Made by a program: the position numbers and the translations under genes. Of a DNA stretch of 64,000 bases, positions 1-12,770 are shown in pieces. Below the pieces are notes generated by a model. The model was not told where the DNA came from. It saw only the letters and a list, made by a program, of their open reading frames with translations, and did no database searches. The DNA comes from Silene latifolia (lineage: Eukaryota > Streptophyta > Magnoliopsida > Caryophyllales > Caryophyllaceae): the NCBI RefSeq assembly GCF_048544455.1, contig NC_133529.1, forward strand, positions 46,663,456 through 46,727,455, in the 5' to 3' direction. Within the stretch, counting starts at the first letter, position 1; each line of letters opens with the position of its first letter.

Positions 1-1081
1 CGTTATTGAGACGGTTATATATTATTAAATAACATAAATAAACATCGTAAATAATCATTTTATTTATATAATCTATAAAGAATAATTTATATATAAGTTA
101 TAAATAATTAATTTATGATACGGACAATTAGTAATTATATATGTGGTTATTATATTTTAATTAGGTGACGGAGTTGTGAAGCATTGACAGTCAGATCTGT
201 TGCTTTATTGTTTGGACTGTTTGAGTTGCTTAATTGGATTTGCTGGCACTTTGAGGTAGGGAAATACATTCGACTTAATATCGCTGTTGTTGAATGGTGT
301 TAACTTGATTATGTTTCATATGTCCAAGCAGTGACCGTTGATTGATTTGTTCGTATTGAATATGTTATCACAACATTTGGTAGTTGGCGTGATTTTATAA
401 ATGTTCAGTTCAATGATATACTTATTGTGTTGCATTAATTCCTTTTGAGCATTCATATGCATTGGAGATGGAGGATGTTGTGGTGATGTGGTGTGGTGAT
501 GATGATGTTGTGATAAGGCCCAGGCGGGTTCTGCAGGACTTGCCCTGGTGTCCTGTGCGGCAGCGGATCGGCTACGGTCGATATAAAGTCTACCGGGATC
601 GGTATGGTGGGTGTTCCGGGTTATGAGTTGTGATGAGATGGTGGTGGCGATGGAGGAGCATGCATATCATATATACTTGTTGCATTGTATTACCTACTCA
701 ACCTCGTGGTTGACCCTGTGTATTCGTGAACACCTGCGGTGAACCTTAATGGGGAGCAGATTGACAGGTATCTCAGAGACTGATAGGAGCTGGATGGGAA
801 GAGAGCTTGGATTGCCTGACTTAGTACCTAGTCCATTTTGATTTAATAATGTTTAGTCATCCACATAGTTTACAAGTTTTATTTCCGCTGCGAGTTGGTA
901 AATTTTGTTTTACTAAAGTCTTAGTTTGTACGGTTTTGTAAACAGTATTCATCTAAAGTATAATTAAAGTACTTTGGTTCTTTGTCTTTGTTATTCACTA
1001 CCTCGGGAAACCGAGATGGTAACAGTCCGGTTTATTAGGGAATGCCTTGCTAAAGACTCCTTAATAAATCGGGGTGTTACA
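1..1081 (+). repeat. 5' LTR of Gypsy-1 (3' part only)
   Basis: It matches 5789-6870 over its whole length and ends GGGGTGTTACA just before the primer-binding site. Differences from the 3' copy cluster at 186-310 and 580-620 and are mostly C/T substitutions and small indels, so the insertion is not very recent. Confidence 0.9.
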
Positions 1082-1084
1082 AAG

Positions 1085-1100
1085 TGGTATCAGAGCCAAC
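1085..1100 (+). other. Primer-binding site of Gypsy-1
   Basis: TGGTATCAGAGCCAAC lies three bases after the LTR end and is the usual complement of the plant initiator tRNA-Met 3' end. Confidence 0.9.
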
Positions 1101-4100
1101 GATCCTCAGGCCTAAACCAATGAACCCAATGAATGTAGGATGTGTCTAAATAAAATGAACCCCTGGGTAGAAACTGTTAGGAGCTCATAGTACGGTTAAG
1201 AAGGCGCCCTTAATTCGTGCTCTTTAGCCCTCTCAGTTTTGGACCAGGTAACCCGAGAGAAAACGAGAGAATGGGATTGTTAGAAGTGCTCATTTGCCAA
1301 ACGAGGACAAAGTGATTGTCATCGAGTAGAATTAATTCTTGCAATGTGATGTTGTGATCGTGATAGAAACCTGTTAGTGATAAGTAAGGATTTGATAAGG
1401 AGAAAACCTTGAAATGTGTGACATGTGCATATTGAGACTGTGGCACGATTGTTGAACATTGGTTGAATATATGTGAATGTCGATGATAGAATTCGTGCTT
1501 AAGTATATGCGGAATATGAATCCCGAAACCATGTTAGCTTAATACTCTTGAGATCATGAAAAGTGTTATCGAATTGCATGTTTCATTTATGATGATTCTG
1601 ATAAGGAGTAAGTTGGAATGTGATATATGCCTAAGTACGTATTAAGTTAGGCAAGTGATCAGTTAGGATGAATAGATAGGAGTAGTATGTTTATATGAGA
1701 ATGAGCTATAGTAAAAGTAGACATGGTGCCGAAATATTGTTCTGTCTGATTTCTATTCTTAACTGTTGTGGCTGCTAATTATCCTCTGTTGTTACCTATA
1801 AATAGAACTTATGTGAAATCACCTACTGAGTTAGCTTTCTTCGATGTTGGTTACATGCAAATAGGATATACGGTTTAGGAATAATGATGTTTAGTAATCA
1901 GTAGATAGAAAGTTTTGTGCTAGATGTTTCGATAAATAATTTGTAGAATTCCACATCTAATCACAATTTCCGTTAAATTCAACTTCGCTTATTAGAATTC
2001 ACTTATGCATCAAATCGTGGAATCATGAGAACTTTGTTGTTTTAGTATCTAATAGCGATTTTTGTAAATTGGCCGAAATTTAGAAGATTTTATTTAATCC
2101 CTGCTTGAACAAATTAAGTTGAGAAATTTAGTACATTTAAACTTGATGAATTGAATCTCGTTAATTTTCTTATACGCATTAAACTCCTTAAATTTTGTGA
2201 AAAGTATTATAACTCGAGCTTTACTTGGGAAGTTATTTAATTGTGAATTCTTTTGAAATAACCCAAGAATTTTAAATTAAAAATATAGTTCTATTTCAAC
2301 TTTTCTTACAATAGCTACATAATTCATGAGTCTTATTAGTCCGACCTGACAATGTTCTTACAAGATGATAATAACATGTACATTAGATAAGTGTCTTGAC
2401 GATTGTTAACATGAAAGTTTATCTGGATTCACGTGTTGATCTGAAAGTTAAGGGACTAAATGTGATTGAGGGTTACATGAATTCCATTGTAATGTATTCC
2501 ATATGTTTAAAGCATTGTAGGTATCTCGTGTGCTCATGATGTTTGTAATGAACGAAAATGCGTAATTATAAAATTTTATTGCCATGATCATTAAAGTCGG
2601 ATAAGAACGTGTTAAATTTTTTTTTTTTTTTTTTAATCTCCTAATATATTTTTTTATCGAAGTTGGAATCTTAAATTTTCTAATCCATGTTTAGTGATCG
2701 ATTTTCTAATTTTAAACGTTCTAATCCATGATAATCAAACTTAAATTCCCTATGGTTAATTTTATAAATTTTGCTATCGGTGTTTTCTTGAGGGAATAAA
2801 ATATGCATATGGATAGTACATAAATTCACGGTTAGTTCTGAATGTAATATGTTACGTTGTTCTAAATGTTTCCCATGTAATTATGTGTTTCTATATTTGT
2901 ATTTATTGCCTTCCGGGTGGTATTTGATTTCAGTTGAAGTATAAGCTATGTTAGAATATGAAGAATGACGTTGTTAATAATTCATGAATAAATATATGCA
3001 ATTAAATTGATATGAAATGCTAAAGTGATCGCGACGGTTATTCATCTTGATTAGATCTAAAATACTAGCTTAAATAATTATGATGACTGAAATATATTTT
3101 CTGTTGCTAATTATTTTGCTTCCATGTATTATGTCAAGTAATTTGGATATTAATATGAGATTGCCTTTGTTGATACACAATTCTTGATGTGTGTTCATGA
3201 TAGTCATTACAGACATGCTAAATTACTTGACAATGTTGGTCACATGCTAGGTATATATGTAGAAGTAATAATGGAAATTGGTTGTGACTAGAAAAGACTG
3301 CAGTGATTACTTTTTCTGAATTATATGGTAAATGTTCATTAATCTTGTGATGGGTGTCAACTCTTGTAAATCGCGTGGCTGCTTATGTGGTAATTGTCAT
3401 CTATTTCTGTGCTATCATCTTTATGCAAGCATATCTATATATATATTTATAAACCATTATTTTATTTACCTTGTTTGTGAGACGGGATGAATTGTGAGAT
3501 GAGTTAGTTATCTATAAGTGTTGTTGAAGTTTCGAAATTTGTTAAAGGATGATGTAATATACGGAGTTTTGGTTATATTTTGAGACGAGAGTGTATATTA
3601 TATTAAGGGATAGGATTGAGTTGTTTGAGATTGAGAGGAGTTATTGGGGTAAGAGAGTTTATGATTTCATGGAAATAGAGTGAATAGAGTTTGGTTGTGT
3701 TTTGAGGAGACCTTAGAAGATGAAGTAGAGATTGTGAAGGTAGTGATATTTGGAGCGGTAGTACCAAGGATTGGATGGATTCGTTGAGGAGATCGACTCG
3801 AAAGGTGACTGAGTAATTGCCATCTAGGGCCAACCTATGCAGATGTATCTCTAGTTACTAGAAGTCGTTAGTTCTTGATAATGTGTTGCGTTGGGTTTAG
3901 GAAGTGACACCTTATTGATTGGAATAATGTAAGCCTGTCGGATGTGGTGATTCTAATTGTTGTAGGATGTGTGAGTTTCAATTTGGGTTTAGTGATCTTT
4001 TCTATGGTTATCAAATTCGCAATGGCGATTATAATGTTATGTGACAAGGATATTTGGTAAAGGTTACGAGGACGTAACCATGTTTTTAGGTGGAGAGGAT

Positions 4101-4194
4101 TGTAAAATCTTGTATTCTTATCTAGTAATTCTTATCTGGTATTAGGATCTAATTCTTTGTGTTAAACTCGTTGTGAAAGGATGTGGTTGTGTTT
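1101..4194 (+). other. Gene-less interior of Gypsy-1
   Basis: About 3.1 kb of AT-rich sequence with stops in every frame. I find no zinc knuckle, protease DSG/DTG, RT YxDD or integrase HHCC/DDE motif on either strand. The only notable sequence is a poly-T tract near 2620. This looks like a large-retrotransposon-derivative interior rather than a freshly mutated pol. Confidence 0.7.
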
Positions 4195-4388
4195 AAACTT
4201 CGAGACGAAGTTTATCTTTAGGAGGGTGGAATGTGACAGCTCGAATTTTCAGTTCATTTGGTTGGTTAAACTTGTGTGGGTAATTCGGTGATGTTTGAAC
4301 GCTGTTGTTGTTGAGATTCTAAGTACAGACTCGTTGTGGGTAATTCTGAGTGAACTTCGGGACGAAGTTCATTTTAAGGGGGGAAGAT
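4195..4388 (+). other. Duplicated hairpin plus polypurine tract at the 3' end of the Gypsy-1 interior
   Basis: Two copies of a stem AACTTCG-nGA-CGAAGTT occur at 4195-4213 and 4352-4370. Each is followed by a purine-rich tract and a TGT start: AGGAGGGTGGAATGTGACA near 4220, and AAGGGGGGAAGAT at 4376-4388 directly before the LTR. The second is the working polypurine tract. The first looks like a relic of an older LTR junction. Confidence 0.75.
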
Positions 4389-6870
4389 TGTAATGCCCCG
4401 TAATTTGATAATAATTTATATGAATAATTTACGTAATTCGAATAATTAAATAATTAATTAATCGTGTTTATTTAGCATTTGCAAGTGAGTCGGGAATTAT
4501 TAATAATAAGCGAGACGGGTATATAGTAAGTAATTAGAAAAGGAGCGGGTTTCGTAAATGGGTCGGATCCGATTAAACCTAGACTATAAAAAGGAAAAAA
4601 AAAAACAAACAAAGAAAACCCTAAACCAAAACCTACGTCGTTCGTGCGTGAGTTGCGATTAAAATCGACCCTTAAACCGTCACAAGGTAATCTCGTAACT
4701 ACTCGCCTTAAATCGATTGTAACTTGTTAATTAGACCGCTAGATGACGAACCTAGGGTACCGTTGTGACCGTGGGACATCGGAGATTGTCGGGGACCCAT
4801 CGTTGACCGGAGTTAACTGCGGTGGTGGTGGTTGTGGCCGTGTTTTGGTGGCTGCGGGGATGGGTGTTCGAAAAGGGTAAATTGGGGGTTTCGACCTAGA
4901 AATCGTGACTAATAGGACCTGGGTTGGGTTAAGACGGTCTATGGGCAAGGGTCGACCATCAAGGTGGTTTGGTGGTGGTCGTTGGTGGCAAATGGTGGTT
5001 GCAATCACGAGTTTTGAACCCGACGGAAAACAGGGGCGGTTTTGAGGCAATTCGAACCCATTTCACGACACGACTTGACCTGGGTTGGTATTGGGTGGTT
5101 AGGGCGACCCAAGGGAGGACAGTGTGGCGGTTGCTAGTGGTGGTTTGTGTCAGGGTGGCCGGAAAGTCGCAAAACAGGGCAGCTTGCCTGGGATTCGCGT
5201 GGTCGTCTTAAGACGACCACCGTACTTTCGTTAGTGGACCATAGAGGGTGTAGGGACCACCTTTGGGATCACCCTGCATCGGTGGTGGCAAGGGTGGCAA
5301 CCATAAGTGGCGGTGGTGAACGGGGTGGCCGTGGGGAGTGGTTATTTAGGCAGTGGTTGTTGTTAATGTTGCGTGTGCAGGCGTCTTAAAACGCCGTCGT
5401 ATCGTGGTGGTTTGACCACCACATAGGGTTCTGATGGGTGGAAGTTGATGACCCATCATCAGTGGTTCCACCGTGGGTCAGTGGTGATGACGGTGGTGAC
5501 TGGTGGTGGCATAAATGTGTGGTTTAAGACTGTCGCGTAAGTGTTCGATGAAATGTCAACATATGTTTTAAAAACTATGGAATTGTTTACGAGGACCTGT
5601 TTTGGGGACGCGTGTTTGGGCTAGTGGTTGACCTATGGGGCCGGTGGTTTGACCACCTGGGACCACCGTGGACCAGGGTAGCTAACCATGGTGGCGACGT
5701 GGCGGTAGGACCTTACGAGGGCATAGTAAAACACGGGTTAAAGAGCCTTGTCGAGGACATTGTATTAATTATTATGAAACGGCTTTTCGTTATTGAGACG
5801 GTTATATATTATTAAATAACATAAATAAACATCGTAAATAATCATTTTATTTATATAATCTATAAAGAATAATTTATATATAAGTTATAAATAATTAATT
5901 TATGATACGGACAATTAGTAATTATATATGTGGTTATTATATTTTAATTAGGTGACGGAGTTGTGAAGCATTGATGATCGGATCTGTTGCTTTATTGTTT
6001 GATTTGTTTGAGTTGCTTAATTGGATTTCTTTGGCACTTTGAGGTAGGGAAATACATTCGACTTAATATCATTTGTTGTTGAATGGTGTTAACTTGATTA
6101 TGTTTCATATGTCCAAGCAAGTGGACCGTTGATTGATTTGTTCGTATTGAATATGTTATCACAACATTTGGTAGTTGGCGTGATTTTATAAATGTTCAGT
6201 TCAATGATATACTTATTGTGTTGCATTAATTCCTTTTGAGCATTCATATGCATTGGAGATGGAGGATGTTGTGGTGATGTGGTGTGGTGATGATGATGTT
6301 GTGATAAGGCCCAGGCGGGTTCTGCAGGACTTGCCCTGGTGTCCTCGGTGAAATGCAGATCGGCTACGGTCGATATAAAGTCTACGGGGATCGGTATGGT
6401 GGGTGTTCGGGTTATGAGTTGTGATGAGATGGTGGTGGCGATGGAGGAGCATGCATATCATATATACTTGTTGCATTGTATTACCTACTCAACCTCGTGG
6501 TTGACCCTGTGTATTCGTGAACACCTGCGGTGAACCTTAATGGGGAGCAGATTGACGGGTATCTCTAGACCGATAGGAGCTGGATGGGAAGAGAGCTTGG
6601 ATTGCCGACTTAGTACCTAGTCCATTTTGATTTAATAATGTTTAGTCATCCACATAGTTTACAAGTTTTATTTCCGCTGCGAGTTGGTAAATTTTGTTTT
6701 ACTAAAGTCTTAGTTTGTACGGTTTTGTAAACAGTATTCATCTAAAGTATAATTAAAGTACTTTGGTTCTTTGTCTTTGTTATTCACTACCTCGGGAAAC
6801 CGAGATGGTAACAGTCCGGTTTATTAGGGAATGCCTTGCTAAAGACTCCTTAATAAATCGGGGTGTTACA
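4389..6870 (+). repeat. 3' LTR of Gypsy-1 (complete, 2482 bp)
   Basis: It begins TGTAATGCCCCG after the polypurine tract and ends GGGGTGTTACA. A TATA-box candidate (CTATAAAAAGG, 4584-4594) is the likely U3 promoter. Positions 4800-5700 are dominated by GGTGG/GTGGTGG runs, which create several meaningless open frames. The 3' flank tcttt (6871-6875) would be one target-site copy; its partner lies outside the window. Confidence 0.9.
4584..4594 (+). promoter_or_regulatory. Candidate TATA box in Gypsy-1 LTR
   Basis: CTATAAAAAGG, about 195 bp into the LTR and followed by an A-rich stretch and an 'aaaccctaaacc' segment. The equivalent part of the 5' LTR is outside the window. Confidence 0.55.
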
Positions 6871-6975
6871 TCTTTCTTGGTAAACGGGGGTTGAGGCAAG
6901 GGGATCCTATCCCCCCCTTTACTTTTTACCCTTTGTATGGAGTACCTGAGAAGATTGTTGAATGCTGTTACTGAT

Positions 6976-8357
6976 TGTGACACCCCATATACTCAGGAGC
7001 CTTAACAAGACCTTCCCTAGCATATAAGGGCGTCACCATCCCGGTTGCCCGAGGACAGTAATAATCAAATGTCGATAAAAGAACAATTAAGTTACATTAT
7101 AGTGATTAACAAAACTAAAGGTATATGTATATAAAGGTACAACTCAAACTACTGTCAGCTATGTGGACTACTTCTGTTGTAACTCGTGAAAGACGCATCC
7201 CGCCAAGCACCCAGCTAACATCCAGATCACAACCTGCTAATACTAACTGCTCACCATAACGGATCACGGCAGACACAACAGAAACAAACAACAAGACATA
7301 ACCACACAAGGTCAGTAACTGAAGAAATACACCAACAACCACAGACACAACACAGGCACAACAGAACATACACACATCACATCTCCTAAAACCAATCACC
7401 GTCACCGACTATCCACTGGACCAACCCTGCCAGTGGGGGACCGCAGTCGTACCCACCAAATCCCCGCTCATCATACTGAGCGATAAACCCATGTCCATTA
7501 ATGTGCACATCCCCTCCCGTGGCGGGTTCTACGGAGGGCGAACAACGGGCGTGAAGCCACCCTCGCAAGTGACTCCACTCAGCCGAGGACACACCTCGAG
7601 AACCATAAACAAACAATCACAATCAGCTGCACCACAACAACGATAAATGAAACAACGCAACAACAACCAGTTATCACAATCGATCAACCACACCGACACT
7701 ACAATAACCAAACCACATCAAAAGACACTCTAGACGACCAACAGTACTGAGTAGGCGAACCTACCTGAGATAGCAATCACCACGGACGATCTAGCAGCTA
7801 ATCAGAAAGTCTCCTCTACGAATCCTCCTCCTATAACATGCATACATACAAATATACAATTAACACCACAACCATACAAATCACCCAAAACCCCCAACAA
7901 TACCCAATTAGGGTTTTAAAGAAACTCAACGAAACACAACATAAATTATACAAGAATCTTACCCTTAACGCGACGAACTCAACGGTGTAAAGAACAAGAC
8001 AATCCGACGATCCTAGCCCTTGGAATTTGCTAATAACGCGATGAATGAAAGCTACGTAACTTCTTCTTCTCTTTAAAAGGTTTTTAGAAAACTTAAAACT
8101 GATTAAGAAGGGTGACGGAACCCTTAAATACTAATCACGCGTTATTAACAAAACCCGGCTAAATAACTCGTAAGACCAACTTACTCGATCGAGTAAGTAA
8201 CTTACTCGATCGAGTGCCCCTTACTCAATCGAGTGCCACACATACTCGATCGAATACCCATCAGACAGACTATTGTTTCGTATAAAAACATACTTACTCG
8301 ACAGAGTAAGCCCCACTCGATAGAGTACCCAAAGACATAGAAAACCATAGTATTACA
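6976..8357 (-). repeat. Solo Ty3/Gypsy LTR in the LINE, antisense, TSD ctgat
   Basis: On the + strand it runs TGTGACACCCCATAT...TAGTATTACA, the reverse complement of a TGTAATACTATGG...GGGGTGTCACA LTR. The LINE reading frame resumes exactly on either side. Perfect 5-bp duplications ctgat lie at 6971-6975 and 8358-8362. No primer site, polypurine tract or internal DNA is present, so it is a solo LTR left by LTR-LTR recombination. Its U5 end resembles those of Gypsy-1 and Gypsy-2 (shared 'cctcgggcaaccgggatgg' type sequence). Confidence 0.93.
8183..8336. repeat. Array of ACTCGATCGAGT-type palindromes
   Basis: About six imperfect copies of the self-complementary ACTCGATCGAGT (variants ACTCAATCGAGT, ACTCGACAGAGT, ACTCGATAGAGT) lie just inside the start of the antisense solo LTR. 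The same class of repeat occurs at 11625-11725 and 34910-34955. Confidence 0.8.
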
Positions 8358-9851
8358 CTGATCTGCATGGGTTCCAATTTTACCCTCTTTGTAAGCAACT
8401 TAAACTCTTTCACTTAATGTTTGTTGATGACTTGCACTTGTTCTGCAAGGGGGATGTTAAATCAATATTCATTATCATGGAAACTTTCAAGAGATTCTCC
8501 TCTACATCTGGTCTGACCATTAACTCTGAAAAGTCAGATTTCTATTGTAATCGCATGAGTCAGCATGTGGTCCAGAGAGTGCTCCAGGGCATTGGTTTCA
8601 AGAAAGGGGAGCTCCCATTTAAATACCTTGGGGTTAAGATCTCTCATAAGAGGCTTACTAAAATAAACTGTAATGTTTTAGTTGACAGGATGATTGCTAG
8701 AATCAGAGGGTGGAAAAGCAGGAAGATTTCCTATTCTGGCAGACTGATATTAGTGAAGTCTGTGCTGTCTACTATACATAATCATTGGTCTCAGATCTTT
8801 GTGTTACCAGTTAGCATTATGGATAGAATTCAAGCTCTCTGCAAGACCTTTCTGTGGGAAGGCTCAGACAATTATTCCAGGTCTCCTTTAGTGGCCTGGA
8901 ATGTTTTATGTATGGACAATGAACATGGTGTGTTGGGGCTCACTGATAGCAAAATCTGGAACTACGCAACAATAGGCAAACTGGTCTGGTGGGTTACCAG
9001 CAAGCAAGATCACCTTTGGATCAAATGGGTGGATCATATATATCTCAAAGGTACTCCTTGGTTTCAATATGAACCTACTACTTACAGCTCTTGGGCTTGG
9101 AGGAAGGTCTGTCAAATTAAGACTATGTTCCAGAATGGTTATACTAATGGATTATGGAATGGGGATATCAAGGAGTATACAATCTCTTCGGGATACAACT
9201 GGCTTTTGCAGAATACTGGATCCAAGGTCCCCTGGTTTAAAATTGTTTGGAATCGATATAATGTCCCAAAGTGGAATTTCACTATGTGGCTGGTGCAGCA
9301 GAAACGTTTACTTACTCTGGATAGATTAAGGAAGTGGGGTATGGATGTTCCAATTGAATGCTTCTTATGTGGTCAAGCACCTGAGGACCATCAACATCTG
9401 TTCCAACAATGTCGTTTTACACAACAATGCTTGCAGCTCCTGGCAAATTGGCTGGGATTATCATCTGGTTTACTACTTAAACCTGAGTGTCATCTGAGAC
9501 TAAGGTACTTATCTGCATATGCTAGAAAGGTATGTAGTGATGCTGTGGTTGGTCTATATTATAGAATATGGAGATGCAGGAATGTTTGCAGATTGGAGGG
9601 GTATGTTCCTACTCCTACTCTGCTGGTACTTCAGATCCAAGAGGATTGCAATAGACAGATTCAAGGTTGCTTCAAAGGATACATGAAACATACTGATAGT
9701 GACTGGAATAGGCTGAGAAATATAAACATATAGATTCAATTTTGTATGATGTATAGCTTTTTGATAGTTTTATAAGTCACAAGATTACTGTAATGATTCA
9801 GACTGTCATTTTTTGAGTTTAATGATATATTTACATTCCACCAAAAAAAAA

Positions 9852-10228
<377 letters not shown>

Positions 10229-11624
10229 ATAGTGTATATGATTAAATTTTAAAGTTTGTATTTAAAACATAGTTCCTTTGCTTCATAGTGTTGTCTCTTT
10301 GTTAATAATGTAGTGTTTTGCTTAGATGTGGGTCTCAACGTTTGCTTAACTTGAGGGTTGTATAGTTTTGATGAGTGAAGACGCGTAGACACGCGTGGTT
10401 GTGACTGAGAGGATGTGAAAAGAGAGTGAGTTGATGAGTTTGCGAGGATAAAAGGGTGCTAATAACGTGCGATGAATGAGTATAGTACCTTGAGAGCTAT
10501 GAATGTGAAACATGTGTTTTATTGGAATCAATGTGAGTTTGTCCATTTTGTTTGGATTCGAGCCATGTAAGTAGGTAAGTGCATGATGTTGTGAAAGAGA
10601 GAGTTGTTGCATGAACGAGGATGGTATTGGGCTATATTGTGGAAATGGTTTTTAGTGCCTATATTGAATTCGATAAGATGGTGATGTGGGTATTGGGAAT
10701 AAGGGAATCAACTTTTGAGGAAGGAAACTTTTATGCTAAGTAGTGATGTTTCGCTATTAAGGAAGTATTATTTTGTGATCCAAGGCTATTGATGTGATCT
10801 TTTGGATAGTTTATGCCGGAAATTGGGAGAACAAGAAAGTGAGTTTAGCTTACCTGAGGTGTCTTGGGTTGAGTAAGATGAGTACACGAGGTAATTTATT
10901 GATAATGGGTGATGTGTAACCAAGGTTGAGTATTTGTGGATGGTTTGTACGTATGGATTGCATGTTGAAGGATGTTATAATTGAACATGATGTGAGAATT
11001 ATAGTTGACAAATAGTTGAGATTTGAATTGTGGAATTATGAGAAATAAATTGAGGTACGTAAGGGTAGAATGAGGCGATATCTTGGGTTGTTCATAGTCG
11101 TGGGAATATGTAAATTGAGTTCAAGGATTAATGAGAATTAAAAAGAAGGTAACTAGATGGAACTTGAGGTGATCAATTAGATTGGATGGTGAAAGATATC
11201 TAATAAAAGTCGTAGTAAGAAGTGAATGACGAGACTATTTGAAAGCTAGTGTACACGTTTGATAGGGTAATTGATGGTTATCCTTTGAAAGTCGGATTTC
11301 GGGGAGCGGTAAATTGTGTTGTTAAGTTAGTTAAACATCGAGGTTATATAGGGTAACAGTTTAATATAAGTATGCATGCACGACGAGAGAGAGTAGTTGG
11401 TGAGATTTTGGTCTAACGGTGATAGTATAGACGTTGCTTATAAAGTTGCCTCCCAATCGTCGAGTGAAGCGCCCACGGCGTATATTGTGATCTTGTTGTA
11501 GTGTCCATGTGAGGAGCTAGAATAATGGCCTTAGGCCAAGAGTTCGTCTATTAGCGTTGGTGTGATAAAATAGGAAATTTTGGAACAGAGTTTGAGAAGG
11601 AAAACCTCATGCCCAGGTGACACT

Positions 11625-11725
11625 CGGCCGAGTGTACCATGTACTCGACCGAGTGGTCGCCTACTCGGCCGAGTGGTCGCCTACTTGGCTGAGTGGCCTC
11701 GTACACTCGACCGAGTGGCCTGCCT
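11625..11725. repeat. Array of ACTCGGCCGAGT-type palindromes
   Basis: Five copies of ACTCGGCCGAGTG or ACTCGACCGAGTG separated by about 8-15 bases. The first, third and last are perfect or near-perfect self-complements. This is the same motif class as in the solo LTR at 8183-8336, but here it lies in element interior rather than LTR. Confidence 0.85.
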
Positions 11726-12526
11726 TGACCATTGTTTTGTCAATAATCGACCAAATATAGAGTGTATACCCTTATTTTCGTGATTATATCGGTCGGTTTG
11801 TGCCGGATGAACATCTTGACCCCATATGTTTAAGACCTTGAGAATTGTTTACGTTTGACCGGTTTATGTGGCTTTTGATATTTAAGAGTGAAATTTAAAT
11901 GAAATTTGTTAATTGACATGTGTTAATTGAAGTGATTTGATTTTGTATAAATAAGACGAAAATGCAAGTTATGTGTCACATAGTGGTCATTTCATGATAG
12001 TGATTGTGGTCTTCCGTATAAGCGGAAGGGGTGATGATGGATGAGAACAGATATGGAAACATATGCGTGATCATTTGATGGATTTGACGTGGTATATGCG
12101 TGGCATGAGGTCCGGAATTGGGAATGTTAATCATGTTGAGTTAAATGACAATAAACTTCGCATTAATTGATTTTTTCCTAGAATTCACATAATTGGTGCT
12201 TTGATGTGCATACATGTGAAAGCATGAAGATTGACGTGATATAGATACGTATTAATAATCAATTATACCCGTGATAGATATGCTTACATATAACCAACAT
12301 GAATTGGGAGTTGTTTATAGGACTTAGATTGAAACCGTGGGTTTGACCTGACGCTTGACTTTTGGGAGGCTTGTAGATGGGGAGGGGGTTATATCGATGG
12401 AATTATAACTATACGAGATCTGATTATGGATTTGCAATAGGTAAGAGAGAGTGTTGAACCTGAAACATAAGCATTTGTCGAATTTGGTAATGAGCGTATG
12501 AGAACACATTATGCGGTTTGACAGTT

Positions 12527-12770
12527 GAACTTCGGGACGAAGTTCTCTTTTAGGGGGAGTGAATGTAACAATTCGGAAATTAAGGAAAGAGAAAGTACAA
12601 AACGTGAGAAAGTAGTGAGAATTAAGTAAAGAACTTTGGGATGAGTGCGATGTTTAGAAAAAGCATATACGGTTGATAGACATGTGAGGTGCGAGAGAAT
12701 GCATGAGATTTGTGGAAAGGAGAGAGTGAGGTGAACTTCGGGGACGAATTTCTTTTTAAGGGGGGAAGAT
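12527..12770 (+). other. Duplicated hairpin and polypurine modules before the Gypsy-2 LTR
   Basis: A perfect stem GAACTTCG-GGA-CGAAGTTC (12527-12545) is followed by TTTTAGGGGGAGTGAATGTAAC. A second, imperfect stem (12733-12752) is followed by AAGGGGGGAAGAT (12758-12770) and the LTR start. The arrangement matches that of Gypsy-1. Confidence 0.75.

Larger units (their letters stand above)
1..6870 (+). mobile_element. Non-autonomous Ty3/Gypsy LTR element (Gypsy-1), 5' end outside window
   Basis: Positions 1-1081 and 5789-6870 are near-identical, with a few percent scattered differences, and mark the shared parts of two LTRs. The first is followed directly by an initiator-Met-type primer-binding site (1085). 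The second LTR is preceded by a polypurine tract (4376-4388). The complete LTR starts TGTAATGCCCCG and ends GGGGTGTTACA, giving about 2.48 kb, very long for Ty3. The roughly 3.3-kb interior has no frame for gag or pol, so the element must be mobilised in trans or be a dead derivative. LTR style, tRNA-Met priming and the hairpin before the polypurine tract suggest the chromovirus/Tekay side of Gypsy; that placement is inference. Confidence 0.85.
6871..9733 (+). pseudogene. LINE ORF2 C-terminal part: reverse transcriptase and zf-RVT
   Basis: Coding is in two blocks, 6871-6975 and 8363-9733, that read in one frame when the solo LTR between them is disregarded. ORF2 is the LINE endonuclease/reverse transcriptase, which copies its own RNA at a nicked target. 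Visible here are RT palm motif B (GLRQGDP), the active-site FVDD at about 8420-8431, a tryptophan-rich thumb/connection region, and CFLCGQ...H-H...C of zf-RVT near 9360-9410. The main open block runs 438 aa from the Met at 8417 to the TAG at 9731-9733. A frame change in the C-tract around 6910-6920 separates GLRQGDP from the rest. The endonuclease is absent. Confidence 0.85.
6871..9851 (+). mobile_element. L1-type LINE, 3' part, interrupted by a solo LTR
   Basis: The segment opens inside a non-LTR reverse transcriptase (GLRQGDP motif, about 6889-6915), then after the solo LTR continues with FVDD and a C-terminal zf-RVT domain. A 3' UTR of about 110 bp ends in an A9 tail at 9843-9851, the normal LINE 3' end. 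The 5' part is cut off by Gypsy-1, which probably inserted into the LINE; any remaining 5' part would lie left of the window. Confidence 0.88.

Noticed and set aside
4739..5389. Overlapping open frames of 80-103 aa on both strands
   Set aside because: They arise from GGTGG/GTGGTGG-rich LTR sequence. No domain, no codon signal, and equivalents appear in the related LTR at 13142-13746.
7115..7711. Cys/Val-rich minus-strand frames of 60-96 aa
   Set aside because: They lie inside a solo LTR with clear ends and TSD and have no domain.
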